Under the pieces are notes generated by a model. The model made no database searches, was not told where the DNA came from, and was given only the letters and a program-made list of their open reading frames with translations. A stretch of 46,979 nucleotides of DNA, taken from assembly GCA_016190155.1 (NCBI GenBank), contig JACPRB010000106.1, positions 1-46,979 on the forward strand, given 5' to 3'. This stretch comes from Planctomycetota bacterium (GTDB lineage: Bacteria; Planctomycetota; MHYJ01; JACPRB01). Below, piece after piece: positions 8,139 through 15,259 of this stretch (within the stretch, counting starts at the first letter, position 1; every line of letters starts with the position of its first letter). Position numbers and translations under genes: made by a program.

Positions 8139-8687
8139 TCACAGTTGCCCCGCGCGCACCCCCGCGTGATCGAAGAAGTAGTCGAAGACCCGTTCCAGCG
8201 TGGCGAGGACCTCCCGGTCTTCGATGAGGAGGCCCAGCTCCAGGTTGTAGTGGACGCTCGTATCCGTCAGATTGGCCGAGCCCACGTACGCGCGCTCTCC
8301 ATCGGCCAGCACCAGCTTGGCGTGCATTTGGAAGAGGAGGGCGCGATCACGGCGTTCGTTGAGATAGCGCACCGCCAAGTCGCAGATGGTGGCGCACCGT
8401 TCGAGTACCGGATTGGGACGCGCCGGCCGTCCCGGTCCCGGCGTCGTGACGATTCGAACGGGGGCGCGCACCGTGGTGACGAAACCGGTGAATGTGGGAT
8501 CGACGTAAGGCGCGAAGATCTTGAGAGACTTCCGGGCGGACGAGAAGAGATCTCCCAGAACGGCCGCGGTCCGACTCACGTCGGGAGCACGCGCGTGAAC
8601 CTCGTCCGCCCACGCGTGGGGCAGAGACATGACGATACGGTTGGCCGTTTGTCGGGGAGTGGCCGTGCGCATGAATCGCTCAAACAT
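8139..8687 (-). CDS. Phospholipase D-fold protein with one HKD motif
   Basis: This 182-residue protein has a single PLD catalytic motif near the C-terminus (MHAKLVLADGERAYVGSANLT: His, Lys and Asp, then GSAN) followed by NLELGLLIED. The N-terminal half has the PLD-fold strand LKIFAPYVDP. One-HKD proteins act as dimers on phosphodiesters, often nucleic acids. The layout recalls DrmC-like and other stand-alone PLD proteins, but no DISARM or other defence gene lies nearby, so I make no defence call. The start ATG 8687 has a weak ribosome site. The 8688-8886 gap holds only the tRNA promoter. Confidence 0.75.
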   Translation of the reverse strand: MFERFMRTATPRQTANRIVMSLPHAWADEVHARAPDVSRTAAVLGDLFSSARKSLKIFAPYVDPTFTGFVTTVRAPVRIVTTPGPGRPARPNPVLERCATICDLAVRYLNERRDRALLFQMHAKLVLADGERAYVGSANLTDTSVHYNLELGLLIEDREVLATLERVFDYFFDHAGVRAGQL

Positions 8688-8841
8688 GGTTCACCTCATA
8701 GGCACGTCGAATTGCAAGTCGCATGCCAAGCTGGAAGCGGGAACGCCTTGTCAGCCAGCGGCTTGCAGGTGTCGAATGCGAGAGGCGAAGGATCTGTTTC
8801 CTAGGGAAACGTCGCGTTACCCATCGACACGCGTCAAGCTG

Positions 8842-8869
8842 TTGATGTGCGTTCAGGTTCCAGTATAAT
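8842..8869 (+). promoter_or_regulatory. Promoter of tRNA-Pro
   Basis: TTGATG (8842-8847), a 16-base spacer and a perfect TATAAT (8864-8869) place the transcription start near 8876, about 11 bases before the mature tRNA. Confidence 0.7.
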
Positions 8870-8886
8870 ACCGCCTCTCTCGGGAT

Positions 8887-8965
8887 CGGGCCGTAGCGCA
8901 GCCTGGCTTAGCGCGCTTGCTTGGGGTGCAAGAGGTCCCGGGTTCAAATCCCGGCGGCCCGACCA
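8887..8965 (+). tRNA. tRNA-Pro (anticodon GGG), CCA encoded
   Basis: The seven-base acceptor stem CGGGCCG pairs with CGGCCCG (8955-8961), followed by discriminator A and an encoded CCA. The anticodon arm CTTGC/GCAAG holds the loop TTGGGGT, giving anticodon GGG at 8923-8925 with G37. The T arm contains GGTTCAAATCC. The gene stands alone, and a block of inverted repeats begins inside its CCA end. Confidence 0.95.
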
Positions 8966-9095
8966 TCCTTCGCTCCATCCGGACTTTGGGACTGGATGGA
9001 GCTACGGATGGCAAGCCATCCTGATGAAGAGCCGAGCCAGAGGAGCGAAGGATGGCCCTCCATAGCGCAACCCCGAGCGGCGCGACGGAGGGCCA
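8963..9095. repeat. Cluster of nested palindromes downstream of tRNA-Pro
   Basis: Four perfect inverted repeats follow one another. A 14-bp pair lies at 8963-8976 and 9042-9055. Nested inside it are an 8-bp pair (8973-8980 and 8994-9001) and a tight 7-bp hairpin with a two-base loop (9006-9012 and 9015-9021). A 9-bp pair then follows at 9053-9061 and 9087-9095. This looks like a REP/BIME-type or structured non-coding element. It has no T-run typical of a terminator. Confidence 0.65.
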
Positions 9096-9108
9096 CGACG
9101 AGTAAACG

Positions 9109-9150
9109 ATGCGTTGGGTCTATCTGCTCGAAGAACGAATGAACGGCTGA
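9109..9150 (+). pseudogene. Possible start of a GIY-YIG endonuclease, truncated
   Basis: ATG 9109 opens MRWVYLLEER and stops after 13 codons at 9148-9150. The first seven residues look like the usual beginning of small GIY-YIG (UvrC-type) endonucleases (M-x-x-VYLL). The sequence then runs directly into the GTTCA-type repeat, as if the gene had been cut there. The match is only seven residues long. Confidence 0.3.
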
Positions 9151-9158
9151 ACGGTTAC
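9131..9158. repeat. GTTCA-type repeat, copy 2 (28-bp exact unit)
   Basis: These 28 bases are identical to 9943-9970 and contain GAATGAACGGCTGAACGG. They overlap the end of the GIY-YIG-like remnant and lie just past the 3' end of the hypothetical gene at 9189-9755. Confidence 0.7.
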
Positions 9159-9188
9159 TGAGGAAGATGTACGAGGGAGCGAAGACGT

Positions 9189-9755
9189 TCAGTGGAACTT
9201 CGCGATGCCCGTGGCACGTTCGTCGATCGCTTCCATGAGGGCTTCCCGTAGTCTTGAGATCGAGTCGATGACCTCGCGCCATTCGTCGAGTCCGACGCCG
9301 GTCCACGCGATGAGCAGATAAGCCATCGAGCCATATCCTTCGATGCCGAATTGGTCTTTTCCGGCCGGCGCACTGTCGGTCTTAATCGGTAGGAACCGTG
9401 GGAAGCGCGCGGCACGTTTCATCAGCGGCGACAGATCATCCCATGACATTTCTGCATCCCGCAACAGCACGGTTGGTTCGCTTATCGCGCGCTTCAAGAG
9501 GTGCGCCGAACGTACCTGCGCGCGATGCCAATCGGCCGGTCGGTCCCAGCGCGCTTCCCGGATGACCGGCCGCTTGCGTCCGAAGCCGGTGCCCAAGATG
9601 ATGGCCCATGACGTCCACGCCTGGGACTGCGCGTACTCCCACAGACGCAGCTGGATGCGCATGCCCTGAACGGTTTCCTGGGAGCCGGCTTGATCGGAGT
9701 GCGCCAACAGCCACGAGGCGTGCTGTTCGAGCGAGTTCCATTGTTCAGCGTCCAT
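9189..9755 (-). CDS. Hypothetical protein
   Basis: I do not recognise this 188-residue protein. It is soluble and rich in Trp and Arg (MDAEQWNSLEQHASWLLAHS, YAQSQAWTSWAIILGTGF, WDRPADWHRAQVRSAHLLKRA). It has no signal peptide or membrane segment, and helices predominate. The start is ATG 9755 with a weak ribosome site. GTTCA-type repeats lie on both sides (9131-9158 and 9799-9836), which hints that it arrived or was rearranged with those repeats. It has no operon partner; the response regulator gene upstream on the same strand is separated by 65 bases. Confidence 0.55.
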   Translation of the reverse strand: MDAEQWNSLEQHASWLLAHSDQAGSQETVQGMRIQLRLWEYAQSQAWTSWAIILGTGFGRKRPVIREARWDRPADWHRAQVRSAHLLKRAISEPTVLLRDAEMSWDDLSPLMKRAARFPRFLPIKTDSAPAGKDQFGIEGYGSMAYLLIAWTGVGLDEWREVIDSISRLREALMEAIDERATGIAKFH

Positions 9756-9798
9756 GACAGGATCCAGCTCTTGACGAGCGCCTTCTAAGCATGGGAGT

Positions 9799-9836
9799 AA
9801 CCGTTCACGGGTTCACCCGCTCATCCGTTCGCTCGT
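9799..9836. repeat. GTTCA-type repeat, copy 3
   Basis: Four spaced GTTC words (CCGTTCACGGGTTCACCCG and following) form a degenerate copy in the opposite orientation to copies 2 and 4. It lies between the hypothetical gene and the response regulator and overlaps the latter's last codons. Confidence 0.55.
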
Positions 9837-10306
9837 TCCGGGCTCCCGGTCCGCGCGCGCATCCGTTCTCCGCCGGCCGCACGCGCCCTTTCGCAAAGGC
9901 CTTCGAGCGCAGGAACGGGTAAACGCAAGAACCGGTGAACGGAAGAACGAATGAACGGCTGAACGGTTACGATCGCATCGAGTCGATCCGTCGGCACGAA
10001 GGGCTTTTCGATATAACGCAGGCATCCGTTGAGCTTTGCCCACGCCTTCCTTTCGGAATCGGTGCGACAGGAGATCACGAACAGCGGAATGCGGCGCTCG
10101 GACAGCTCGCGCGCCACTTCGATGCCGTCCAAACCGGGCAGGTCGATGTCGAGCACGATCACGTTCGGCCGGACGCCGTCAATCATGTCGAGAGCTTGCT
10201 CGCCGGTGGCCACGGCCGTGATTGCATACCCGGCGGACTCGAGAATGTCTGAGTATGTGCGGCGCACGTCCGCGTCATCGTCAACGAGCAAGACTCTTTG
10301 CGTCAT
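9821..10306 (-). CDS. Single-domain response regulator with repeat-derived tail
   Basis: The first 115 or so residues of this 161-residue protein form a CheY-like receiver: the acidic pocket VDDD, the phospho-acceptor Asp in VLDIDLPGLDG, the switch Ser in FVISC and the Lys in IEKPF. After LDAIVTV the protein continues into QPFIRSSVHRF and a basic, low-complexity tail. That tail is encoded by the GTTCA-type repeat at 9943-9970 and the sequence beyond it, so it looks acquired. The ATG at 10306 lies inside the end of the GGDEF gene (26-base overlap), so the two are translationally coupled and presumably one signalling unit. No histidine kinase is in the window. Confidence 0.85.
   Translation of the reverse strand: MTQRVLLVDDDADVRRTYSDILESAGYAITAVATGEQALDMIDGVRPNVIVLDIDLPGLDGIEVARELSERRIPLFVISCRTDSERKAWAKLNGCLRYIEKPFVPTDRLDAIVTVQPFIRSSVHRFLRLPVPALEGLCERARAAGGERMRARTGSPERANG
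9943..9970. repeat. GTTCA-type repeat, copy 4 (28-bp exact unit)
   Basis: This is identical over 28 bases to 9131-9158. Further degenerate words extend it to about 9911. It lies inside the 3' end of the response regulator frame and supplies part of that protein's tail. Confidence 0.7.
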
Positions 10307-11060
10307 GGTGACTCCGTTTCAACTTCAGCAAGCGCGTGTCCGCCGCCTCGATGAGTTCCTCGGGCGACGTCCCATCTTGCGGCCAGCAACCAATGCCCGC
10401 GCACAGCGCCAGTCCTGTGTTTTCGCGCACGGCCGCAATCGCGCGATTCACCAGACGGACGGCGGCCGTCCGATCCGAGGCTTTCAGGAGGATGAATTCG
10501 TCGCCGCCGTAGCGGCCCAGAATATCCGTGCGACGCATCGCGCTCTTCAGGGCTTGGGCCGCCTCGCATAGAACTCGATCTCCTTCGAGATGTCCGCTGC
10601 TGTCGTTGACATCCTTGAACCCGTCGAGGTCGATGAGGATCACGGTCACGGGCCGTCCGGTGACGCGTGAATCCACCAGCATCCGCGTCAAGTTCTGCAT
10701 CACGAAACGCCGGTTGTAGAGACCCGTGAGGTAGTCCGTCATGGCGAGCTCTTTCCACCCATCGGTCAGGCGTTCGTGCTCGACCCGGGCGCAATGGCGG
10801 ACGGTGCCGAGCGCTCCGAACAGGACTGCGGAAAGAACGGGACAGGCGAAGAGAAGGAGCAAGCTCGGCTGAGCACGTACGATGTCGAACGGGCTGAGTC
10901 TCTCAACGCTCATGGCCAGCGTCACGGCGAAGACGGGGATCAAAAGCCCCCAGAACGCGCCGAGCCACAGATACGCATTCCTTCGCGCGTCGTACGTGTG
11001 CGCGCGCCCAAACGCGCCAAGGACTGCGTGACCGATGTCCATCTTCGCATGTGCTTCCAC
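10281..11060 (-). CDS. Membrane diguanylate cyclase (GGDEF)
   Basis: This 259-residue protein has two transmembrane helices (about residues 29-50 and 65-87) and a C-terminal GGDEF domain starting at MTDYLTGLYNRRFV. The catalytic motif is intact (GRYGGDEF), and the RxxD product-inhibition site (RRTD) stands five residues before it, so it should make cyclic di-GMP with feedback control. There is no extracytoplasmic sensor domain of note. The start is GTG 11060 after GAGGG, or ATG 11042. It is translationally coupled to the response regulator. Confidence 0.87.
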   Translation of the reverse strand: MEAHAKMDIGHAVLGAFGRAHTYDARRNAYLWLGAFWGLLIPVFAVTLAMSVERLSPFDIVRAQPSLLLLFACPVLSAVLFGALGTVRHCARVEHERLTDGWKELAMTDYLTGLYNRRFVMQNLTRMLVDSRVTGRPVTVILIDLDGFKDVNDSSGHLEGDRVLCEAAQALKSAMRRTDILGRYGGDEFILLKASDRTAAVRLVNRAIAAVRENTGLALCAGIGCWPQDGTSPEELIEAADTRLLKLKRSHHDAKSLAR

Positions 11061-11096
11061 GATAACCCTCTGAGACCAAACACCGCCCTATCGAGG

Positions 11097-11633
11097 CTAC
11101 CCTTCGCCGCCACAATCGTTCGCGAGTGCAAGATCGGGGACTGCACTCGTTTCAGCTTCATCCGCCACCGCAGCGGGGGTCACGCCATCATCCTCGGACG
11201 GTGGAGGCAAGACCTCCTCCTTCGGTGATCGGTCTGCTGAACCCACGCTTCCATGCGCCTGCTCCGAGGCGCCGTCCCAGTAGCGACGCATTCCCGAGGC
11301 TTGCGGCTGCTGCGGTACTCGCAGCATGGGTGGCTCCAGCTGCTCCGAGCGCGGTGTCCGCGAAAGATCCATACGCAGAAGCCGCTCACGGAGCCCCACA
11401 AACCAAGAGTCGAACCGCGTGCCGTAAGGAGCACAGATCAGAAGATTGCCGTCGGGCATGACGGTCTCGCCGCCGGTCTCGGCCGCCGGGAGGGGCACGA
11501 TGATCGCGAGTCGCTTGAGCCCGAGAGAGTCGGTCACATCATGAACGCGATCAATCTGTTTGGCGGTAAGCAATAACACGGAGTGTGATAGAGCAAACGG
11601 CAGGCCAAGACAAGGCCAACGCTGGGAGATCAT
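11097..11633 (-). CDS. Hypothetical protein overlapping an atpD remnant
   Basis: I do not recognise this 178-residue open frame. The N-terminal part ([21 protein letters not shown], then [26 protein letters not shown]) looks protein-like. The C-terminal 80 residues are Pro/Ala/Glu-rich and probably disordered. Its ATG overlaps the TGA of the atpD remnant (ATGA), where atpC would stand in an ATP synthase operon, but I see no epsilon-subunit motif. It may be real or may be part of the local debris. Confidence 0.4.
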   Translation of the reverse strand: MISQRWPCLGLPFALSHSVLLLTAKQIDRVHDVTDSLGLKRLAIIVPLPAAETGGETVMPDGNLLICAPYGTRFDSWFVGLRERLLRMDLSRTPRSEQLEPPMLRVPQQPQASGMRRYWDGASEQAHGSVGSADRSPKEEVLPPPSEDDGVTPAAVADEAETSAVPDLALANDCGGEG

Positions 11634-11930
11634 GCCGCAGCCATCTTCCTGGCCTTCCCGACGGCCGCGTCGATGCCTCCGATCATGTAGAACGCCTGTT
11701 CCGGCAGACTGTCATGTGTGCCTTCGAGGGCTTCGCGGAATGAGCGGACGGTCTCCGTCATCGGCGCCTACCTGCCCGGCGTGGCGGTGAACTGCTCGGC
11801 CACGAAGAACGGCTGCGAGAGCATCCCATGAATGCGGCACGTGCGCCACGACGCGCTTGTCCTCGATGCCGAGGATGGCGATGATGTCCTGCAAGTCCAG
11901 GTGTTCCTGGCTCGGCAGAACCGTCTGCAC
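11630..11930 (-). pseudogene. atpD: Remnant of ATP synthase beta subunit (3' end)
   Basis: About 100 codons on the minus strand match the C-terminus of F1 ATPase beta: LDLQDIIAILGIEDKRVVA, then, after a frameshift near 11822-11850, LSQPFFVAEQFTATPGR, then [21 protein letters not shown] and [17 protein letters not shown]. Besides the frameshift, TAG at 11768-11770 replaces the Tyr or Phe after PGR. The Walker motifs and all upstream sequence are gone; the frame starts just after the pirin gene stop. This is a decayed duplicate or a trace of an alternative ATPase operon. Confidence 0.88.
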
Positions 11931-11940
11931 ATTACTTCTC

Positions 11941-12639
11941 TTACGCAAGATCGAAGAGAAGGACTTCCGATGCTTCCTGAGCGGTCAAAGAGACGGCCGC
12001 CTCGCCTACAAGGGCGGCGCCGTCTCCCCCGCGAAGGCAATGATCGATCAACAGGATCCGACCCTTCACCACATGGAGCCACGCGCACCTGCCCGGGCGA
12101 AGCTCGTGGATCAAGTGAGTCCCTGGATCAACGAGCGCGGAGTGGATCTGGACGTCTTGCCTTATGCGGAGCGAACGATCCCCTCCGTTCGGGGAGGCGA
12201 TAAGTCGGAGGATACCCCTCCGATCGGCGACAGCGAAACGCTTCTGCTCTTCGCTGGGTTTGAGATTCTGTCGATCGGGTGTGATGCAGCTCTGCAAGAT
12301 CTGGGTGTAGTCGCCAGGGGACCCCTTGAGTTTGCACTGATCTGTCCCGCAGCGCGCGCTCGTGCGGAGAAACTCTCCGGCCCCCATACGACGGGGTCGA
12401 CCCAATGCATCCTGATGGGTCAAGACCCCCATCCGAACATAGGTGAGAATCTCGACATGCTCATGAACATTGGGCAGGAAGCTCGCCCCAGGAGCAAGAT
12501 TCACCTCATTGAGTGACTCCAGTGCGCGAAAGCCACGCCGCATGTCATCGGCAATGTCCTCCGAGTCGAACGTCATCCACGTCTCCTGGGTCTTGTTCCT
12601 CACGTGGCGACGATCTGCCGATTTTCGTAGAGTGATCAT
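11941..12639 (-). CDS. Pirin family bicupin (YhaK-like)
   Basis: This 232-residue protein is a full-length pirin/YhaK-type bicupin. It shows ITLRKSADR at the start, MRRGFRALESLNEVNLAPGASF, the metal-site stretch PNVHEHVEILTYV, GEFLRTSA, EQKRFA, LRLIASPNGGDRSLRIRQDVQI and the C-terminal EVLLFDLA. Family members bind iron and some are quercetin 2,3-dioxygenases or redox sensors. Here the expected metal-site pattern HxHxxxE is HEHVE, so metal binding is likely but not certain. ATG 12639 begins the canonical N-terminus. It is divergent from the sigma-54 activator at 12949. Confidence 0.85.
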   Translation of the reverse strand: MITLRKSADRRHVRNKTQETWMTFDSEDIADDMRRGFRALESLNEVNLAPGASFLPNVHEHVEILTYVRMGVLTHQDALGRPRRMGAGEFLRTSARCGTDQCKLKGSPGDYTQILQSCITPDRQNLKPSEEQKRFAVADRRGILRLIASPNGGDRSLRIRQDVQIHSALVDPGTHLIHELRPGRCAWLHVVKGRILLIDHCLRGGDGAALVGEAAVSLTAQEASEVLLFDLA

Positions 12640-12796
12640 CGCTCGCACTCGAACAGCTCATGGCCGTTGTCCACGCGGTCGTACGTCAGAGAGCCGGACA
12701 CGGTGCAGCCCACATGGAAGTGCAAGAAGCAAAGGGCAGACCACGCCTGTCGATCCGCTTGAGCCGCTTCCGCCGATCTACACCAACCCGGAGACA

Positions 12797-12828
12797 ATCA
12801 TTTTGATCTTGAGAGGATCATTTTGATC
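12797..12828. promoter_or_regulatory. Two direct copies of ATCATTTTGATC (operator-like)
   Basis: ATCATTTTGATC occurs at 12797-12808 and again at 12817-12828, 20 bases apart (about two helical turns). Such phasing is typical of enhancer or operator sites of dimeric regulators. They lie 120-150 bases upstream of the sigma-54 activator gene. A role in autoregulation is inference. Confidence 0.5.
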
Positions 12829-12909
12829 GACGTGGAATTCGCCGACCACGAATGGCCCTTGGTTTCGACCCCCTCGAATCCTGCGCGGGCGGATCGGTCG
12901 TGAGGTCTG

Positions 12910-12919
12910 TCAAAATGAT
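12910..12919. promoter_or_regulatory. Inverted copy of the ATCATTTTGA word
   Basis: TCAAAATGAT is the reverse complement of the upstream word. It is placed 30 bases before the activator start codon, where it would overlap the core promoter. Confidence 0.4.
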
Positions 12920-12948
12920 AGACTATGGCTGTTTTCGAGAGGTGAAGC

Positions 12949-14604
12949 GTGCGCGCCGAGGATCTGGATCTGAAGGAACTGCTCGAACTGGACGTTGGTG
13001 GGGGCCTCATTCGCTTCGCAGGCCAGAGAGCGCTCATCTTCGACGCCGTGGCCCAGGGACTTCTCAGAAAGGAACTCATCGACAGCTTCGGCGTAAGGGT
13101 GGCCCGTGGCATTCTGAGCCGCTTCGGTTACGTCCACGGCAGACGCATGGCTGAAGCGATGCGCTCCCAGTTCAAATGGGACAGCGACGAGGACTGGCGC
13201 AAGGCAGGAGCGAGGTTGTATTCGCTCCAGGGCCTGTTTACGTTGGAGCCCGGCCGTATCTCATCCCTCGCCTCGGAGGGCGGAACTTGGCGCGTGTCCT
13301 ACGAGGCCGAGCAACACCTCCTTCACCTCGGACGTGCTGAGTATCCTGTGTGCTGGACCCTTTGCGGCCTCGCCAGCGGCTACTTGAGCTTCGCGGCGGC
13401 CAAAGAGGTGTACGCGATCGAGGACCGGTGCATGGGCCAGGGTGACCCCACCTGCCATGTGCGGCTTCGATCCGCTGAAGAATGGGGCGCCGAAGGCGGC
13501 GATCATCTGTCGTCTTTCAAGCGCGTGGAGCTCGACGCCGCGTTGAAGGAAGTCGCCGACGCGCTCAAACGCACCGAGCGGCAGCTGCGCGAGCGGTCGC
13601 GCAGGCTGATTCAGGTTGCCAAAGTCGCGGAAGATCCATCGGATATCGTGGCCCGAAGCGCGGAGATGCGTCGAATCGTGGATCTGGCCAAGACGATCGC
13701 GAAGGTGGACTCCACCGTGCTCATCACCGGGGAAAGCGGTACGGGGAAAGAACGCATCGCGCGATTCGTGCACGAGCAGTCCGCATGCGCCGACGGACCG
13801 TTCATTGCCGTGAATTGCGGTGCGATCAGCGAGTCCCTCCTCGAGAGTGAGTTTTTCGGACACGTGCGCGGAGCCTTTACGGGCGCGACCGCGGATCGCC
13901 CGGGCCTCTTCGAGGCGGCGAACGGGGGGACGCTCCTTCTGGATGAAGTGGGCGAGATCCCCCTTCTCATGCAAGTGAAGCTTCTCCGGGCGCTCCAAGA
14001 GCGGGAGGTGCGGCGCGTCGGCGAAAACCGCAGCCGTCCGATCAACGTGCGCATCATTACGGCGACGAACAAGGAACTGGGGGCAGAGGTGGTCGCGAAG
14101 CGATTTCGGGAGGACCTCTATTACCGTCTGAAGGTCGTAGAATTGCCCGTCCCCCCGTTGCGCCAGCGCAGGGAGGACATCCTTCCGCTCGCGCGGCTGC
14201 TCCTCGCGGAAGCGGCGCTGCACATGAAGCGCCCTGTCGAGGGTTTCTCCGCTCCGGCGGCAGATCGGCTCCTCGGTTACTCCTGGCCTGGTAACGTGCG
14301 CGAACTGGCGAACGTGATGGAACGTGCGGTCGCCGTCGCGACGGGGCGTCGCGTTGATGTTGCGGATCTTCCTCCCGAAGTGCGTTTGGCGCCCCCGGCA
14401 CCTGTCGCCGTGGGAGCGATCCGCGCTCTGAAGGACATAGAAAGGGAGTACATCCTTGCGACTCTCGAGGCGAGCAGAGGGAATCGAACCCGAGCGGCGA
14501 AGTCGCTCGGAATCGGGGTGGCGACTCTCCACCGAAAACTCAGGCTGTACAGAAGTTCCAGACGGATCGAGGGTATCCCTCCAAAGCGCAAATCGATGGA
14601 GTAG
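12949..14604 (+). CDS. XylR/DmpR-type sigma-54 enhancer-binding activator
   Basis: The 551-residue protein has the XylR-type layout. An N-terminal sensory domain (about 8-105) is followed by a V4R domain with its conserved cysteines (Cys139, Cys161, Cys169). A coiled linker (190-222) leads to an AAA+ sigma-54 interaction domain (232-460) with Walker A GESGTGKE (261-268), the sigma-54-contacting GAFTGA loop (308-313) and Walker B LLLDE (329-333). A Fis-type HTH lies at the C-terminus (RNRTRAAKSLGIGVATLHRKL). Relatives sense aromatic or other small hydrophobic ligands through the V4R region. The start is GTG 12949 after GAGAGGTG. Two sigma-54 promoters lie directly downstream (14649-14664 and 14983-14998), so its targets are probably the adjacent stress genes. 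Confidence 0.92.
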   Translation: MRAEDLDLKELLELDVGGGLIRFAGQRALIFDAVAQGLLRKELIDSFGVRVARGILSRFGYVHGRRMAEAMRSQFKWDSDEDWRKAGARLYSLQGLFTLEPGRISSLASEGGTWRVSYEAEQHLLHLGRAEYPVCWTLCGLASGYLSFAAAKEVYAIEDRCMGQGDPTCHVRLRSAEEWGAEGGDHLSSFKRVELDAALKEVADALKRTERQLRERSRRLIQVAKVAEDPSDIVARSAEMRRIVDLAKTIAKVDSTVLITGESGTGKERIARFVHEQSACADGPFIAVNCGAISESLLESEFFGHVRGAFTGATADRPGLFEAANGGTLLLDEVGEIPLLMQVKLLRALQEREVRRVGENRSRPINVRIITATNKELGAEVVAKRFREDLYYRLKVVELPVPPLRQRREDILPLARLLLAEAALHMKRPVEGFSAPAADRLLGYSWPGNVRELANVMERAVAVATGRRVDVADLPPEVRLAPPAPVAVGAIRALKDIEREYILATLEASRGNRTRAAKSLGIGVATLHRKLRLYRSSRRIEGIPPKRKSME

Positions 14605-14648
14605 CCTCGCTGCGAAGCCTCAGCGTACAGAAGCCCGGACGATCGATG

Positions 14649-14664
14649 TGACACGGGGCTTGCT
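14649..14664 (+). promoter_or_regulatory. Sigma-54 promoter 1 (-24/-12)
   Basis: TGACACG-GGGC-TTGCT departs from the consensus TGGCACG-N4-TTGCW at one position only, the second G of the -24 element. It starts 45 bases after the activator gene and reads into the cardiolipin synthase fragment at 14719. The weakened -24 dinucleotide may make it inactive. Confidence 0.55.
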
Positions 14665-14718
14665 GTATCTCACGCGCGCCCTTCACGTCCTATCCGCTCG
14701 CTGGCATCTGCGAAGACG

Positions 14719-14955
14719 ATGGTTGCCGACGGGATGTGGTCGACGGTCGGCTCGTACAACATCGACCACCTCTCCGTGGTCCAGAACTGCGAGCTGATCG
14801 CGGTCGTCAGCGACGCGGACTTCGGGGGACGCATGGAGGCGATGTTTGAGGAGGACATCGGCCGTTCGGAGATTATGCGCGATACGTGGCGGAATCGCGG
14901 CTGGGGCCGGCGCATCCTCGAGCACTTGTCCTACCAGTTCCGAAACGCGCTCTGA
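14719..14955 (+). pseudogene. C-terminal fragment of cardiolipin synthase
   Basis: The 78 codons match the end of bacterial cardiolipin synthases: MVADGMWSTVGSYNIDH, with GSYN of the second HKD motif, then FEEDIGRSEIMRDTW and RRILEHLSYQFRNAL. The His of the HKD motif is lost: the codons before it read SAK instead of HAK, apparently by a small insertion. Nothing of the upstream enzyme remains. The fragment sits exactly downstream of sigma-54 promoter 1, as if a sigma-54-driven cls gene had been deleted internally. Confidence 0.8.
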
Positions 14956-14982
14956 TTGCTCGAAACGCAATCTGAATCCAGG

Positions 14983-14998
14983 TGGCACGGCGCTTGCT
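14983..14998 (+). promoter_or_regulatory. Sigma-54 promoter 2 (-24/-12), perfect consensus
   Basis: TGGCACGGCGCTTGCT matches TGGCACG-N4-TTGCW at every defined base. Transcription would start near 15010. The next well-supported genes on this strand are the DUF1328-like peptide, universal stress protein, groES and groEL, all closely spaced. Confidence 0.85.
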
Positions 14999-15174
14999 AT
15001 ATCCAGTTTGATGAAGAACAAACGGAAGGGCCTGTGGAAGCTCCGCCGAGCCAATACTCGGCCTGTCCGGATTGATTCCAGATCCCGATCCGTTCGCCAT
15101 GACCATTGGCGTTTCTGCCCTCTTCCTCAAGTCTGGCAGAAACGCGCCGTTCGACCGGAACGGTAGTGTACCCT

Positions 15175-15222
15175 GCGCTTCCGGCGGCTGCATGCTCATG
15201 ATGATGCGGCTGCCGGAGGCGC
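15175..15222 (+). promoter_or_regulatory. 19-bp hairpin in the leader of the stress operon
   Basis: Bases 15175-15193 pair with 15204-15222 along 19 bp, counting G-U wobbles, around a 10-base loop. It ends 37 bases before the GTG of the DUF1328-like gene and has no T-run, so it is more likely an mRNA structure that controls stability, attenuation or translation than a terminator. Confidence 0.55.
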
Positions 15223-15259
15223 TCCCCCGTTGTCTCTTGCATCTCAGAGGAGGTGTCTT

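Larger units (their letters stand above)
12640..12948. other. Divergent intergenic region, no confident gene
   Basis: This 309-base gap separates the pirin and sigma-54 activator genes. It holds three copies of an ATCATTTTGA word (see next entries). On the minus strand a short open stretch ends VDNGHELFECER and its TGA overlaps the pirin ATG. I cannot match it to a family and do not call it a gene. Confidence 0.5.
14956..15259 (+). other. Long leader between sigma-54 promoter 2 and the DUF1328-like gene
   Basis: This 304-base stretch holds sigma-54 promoter 2, a 51-codon basic open frame at 15011-15166 without a ribosome site that I do not believe, and a 19-bp hairpin at 15175-15222. Confidence 0.6.

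Noticed and set aside
8139-8687. DISARM DrmC or another phage-defence PLD protein
   Set aside because: The HKD fold is clear but no partner defence genes are in the neighbourhood.
15011-15166. A 51-codon basic open frame in the stress operon leader
   Set aside because: It has no ribosome site, no recognisable motif and an irregular composition.
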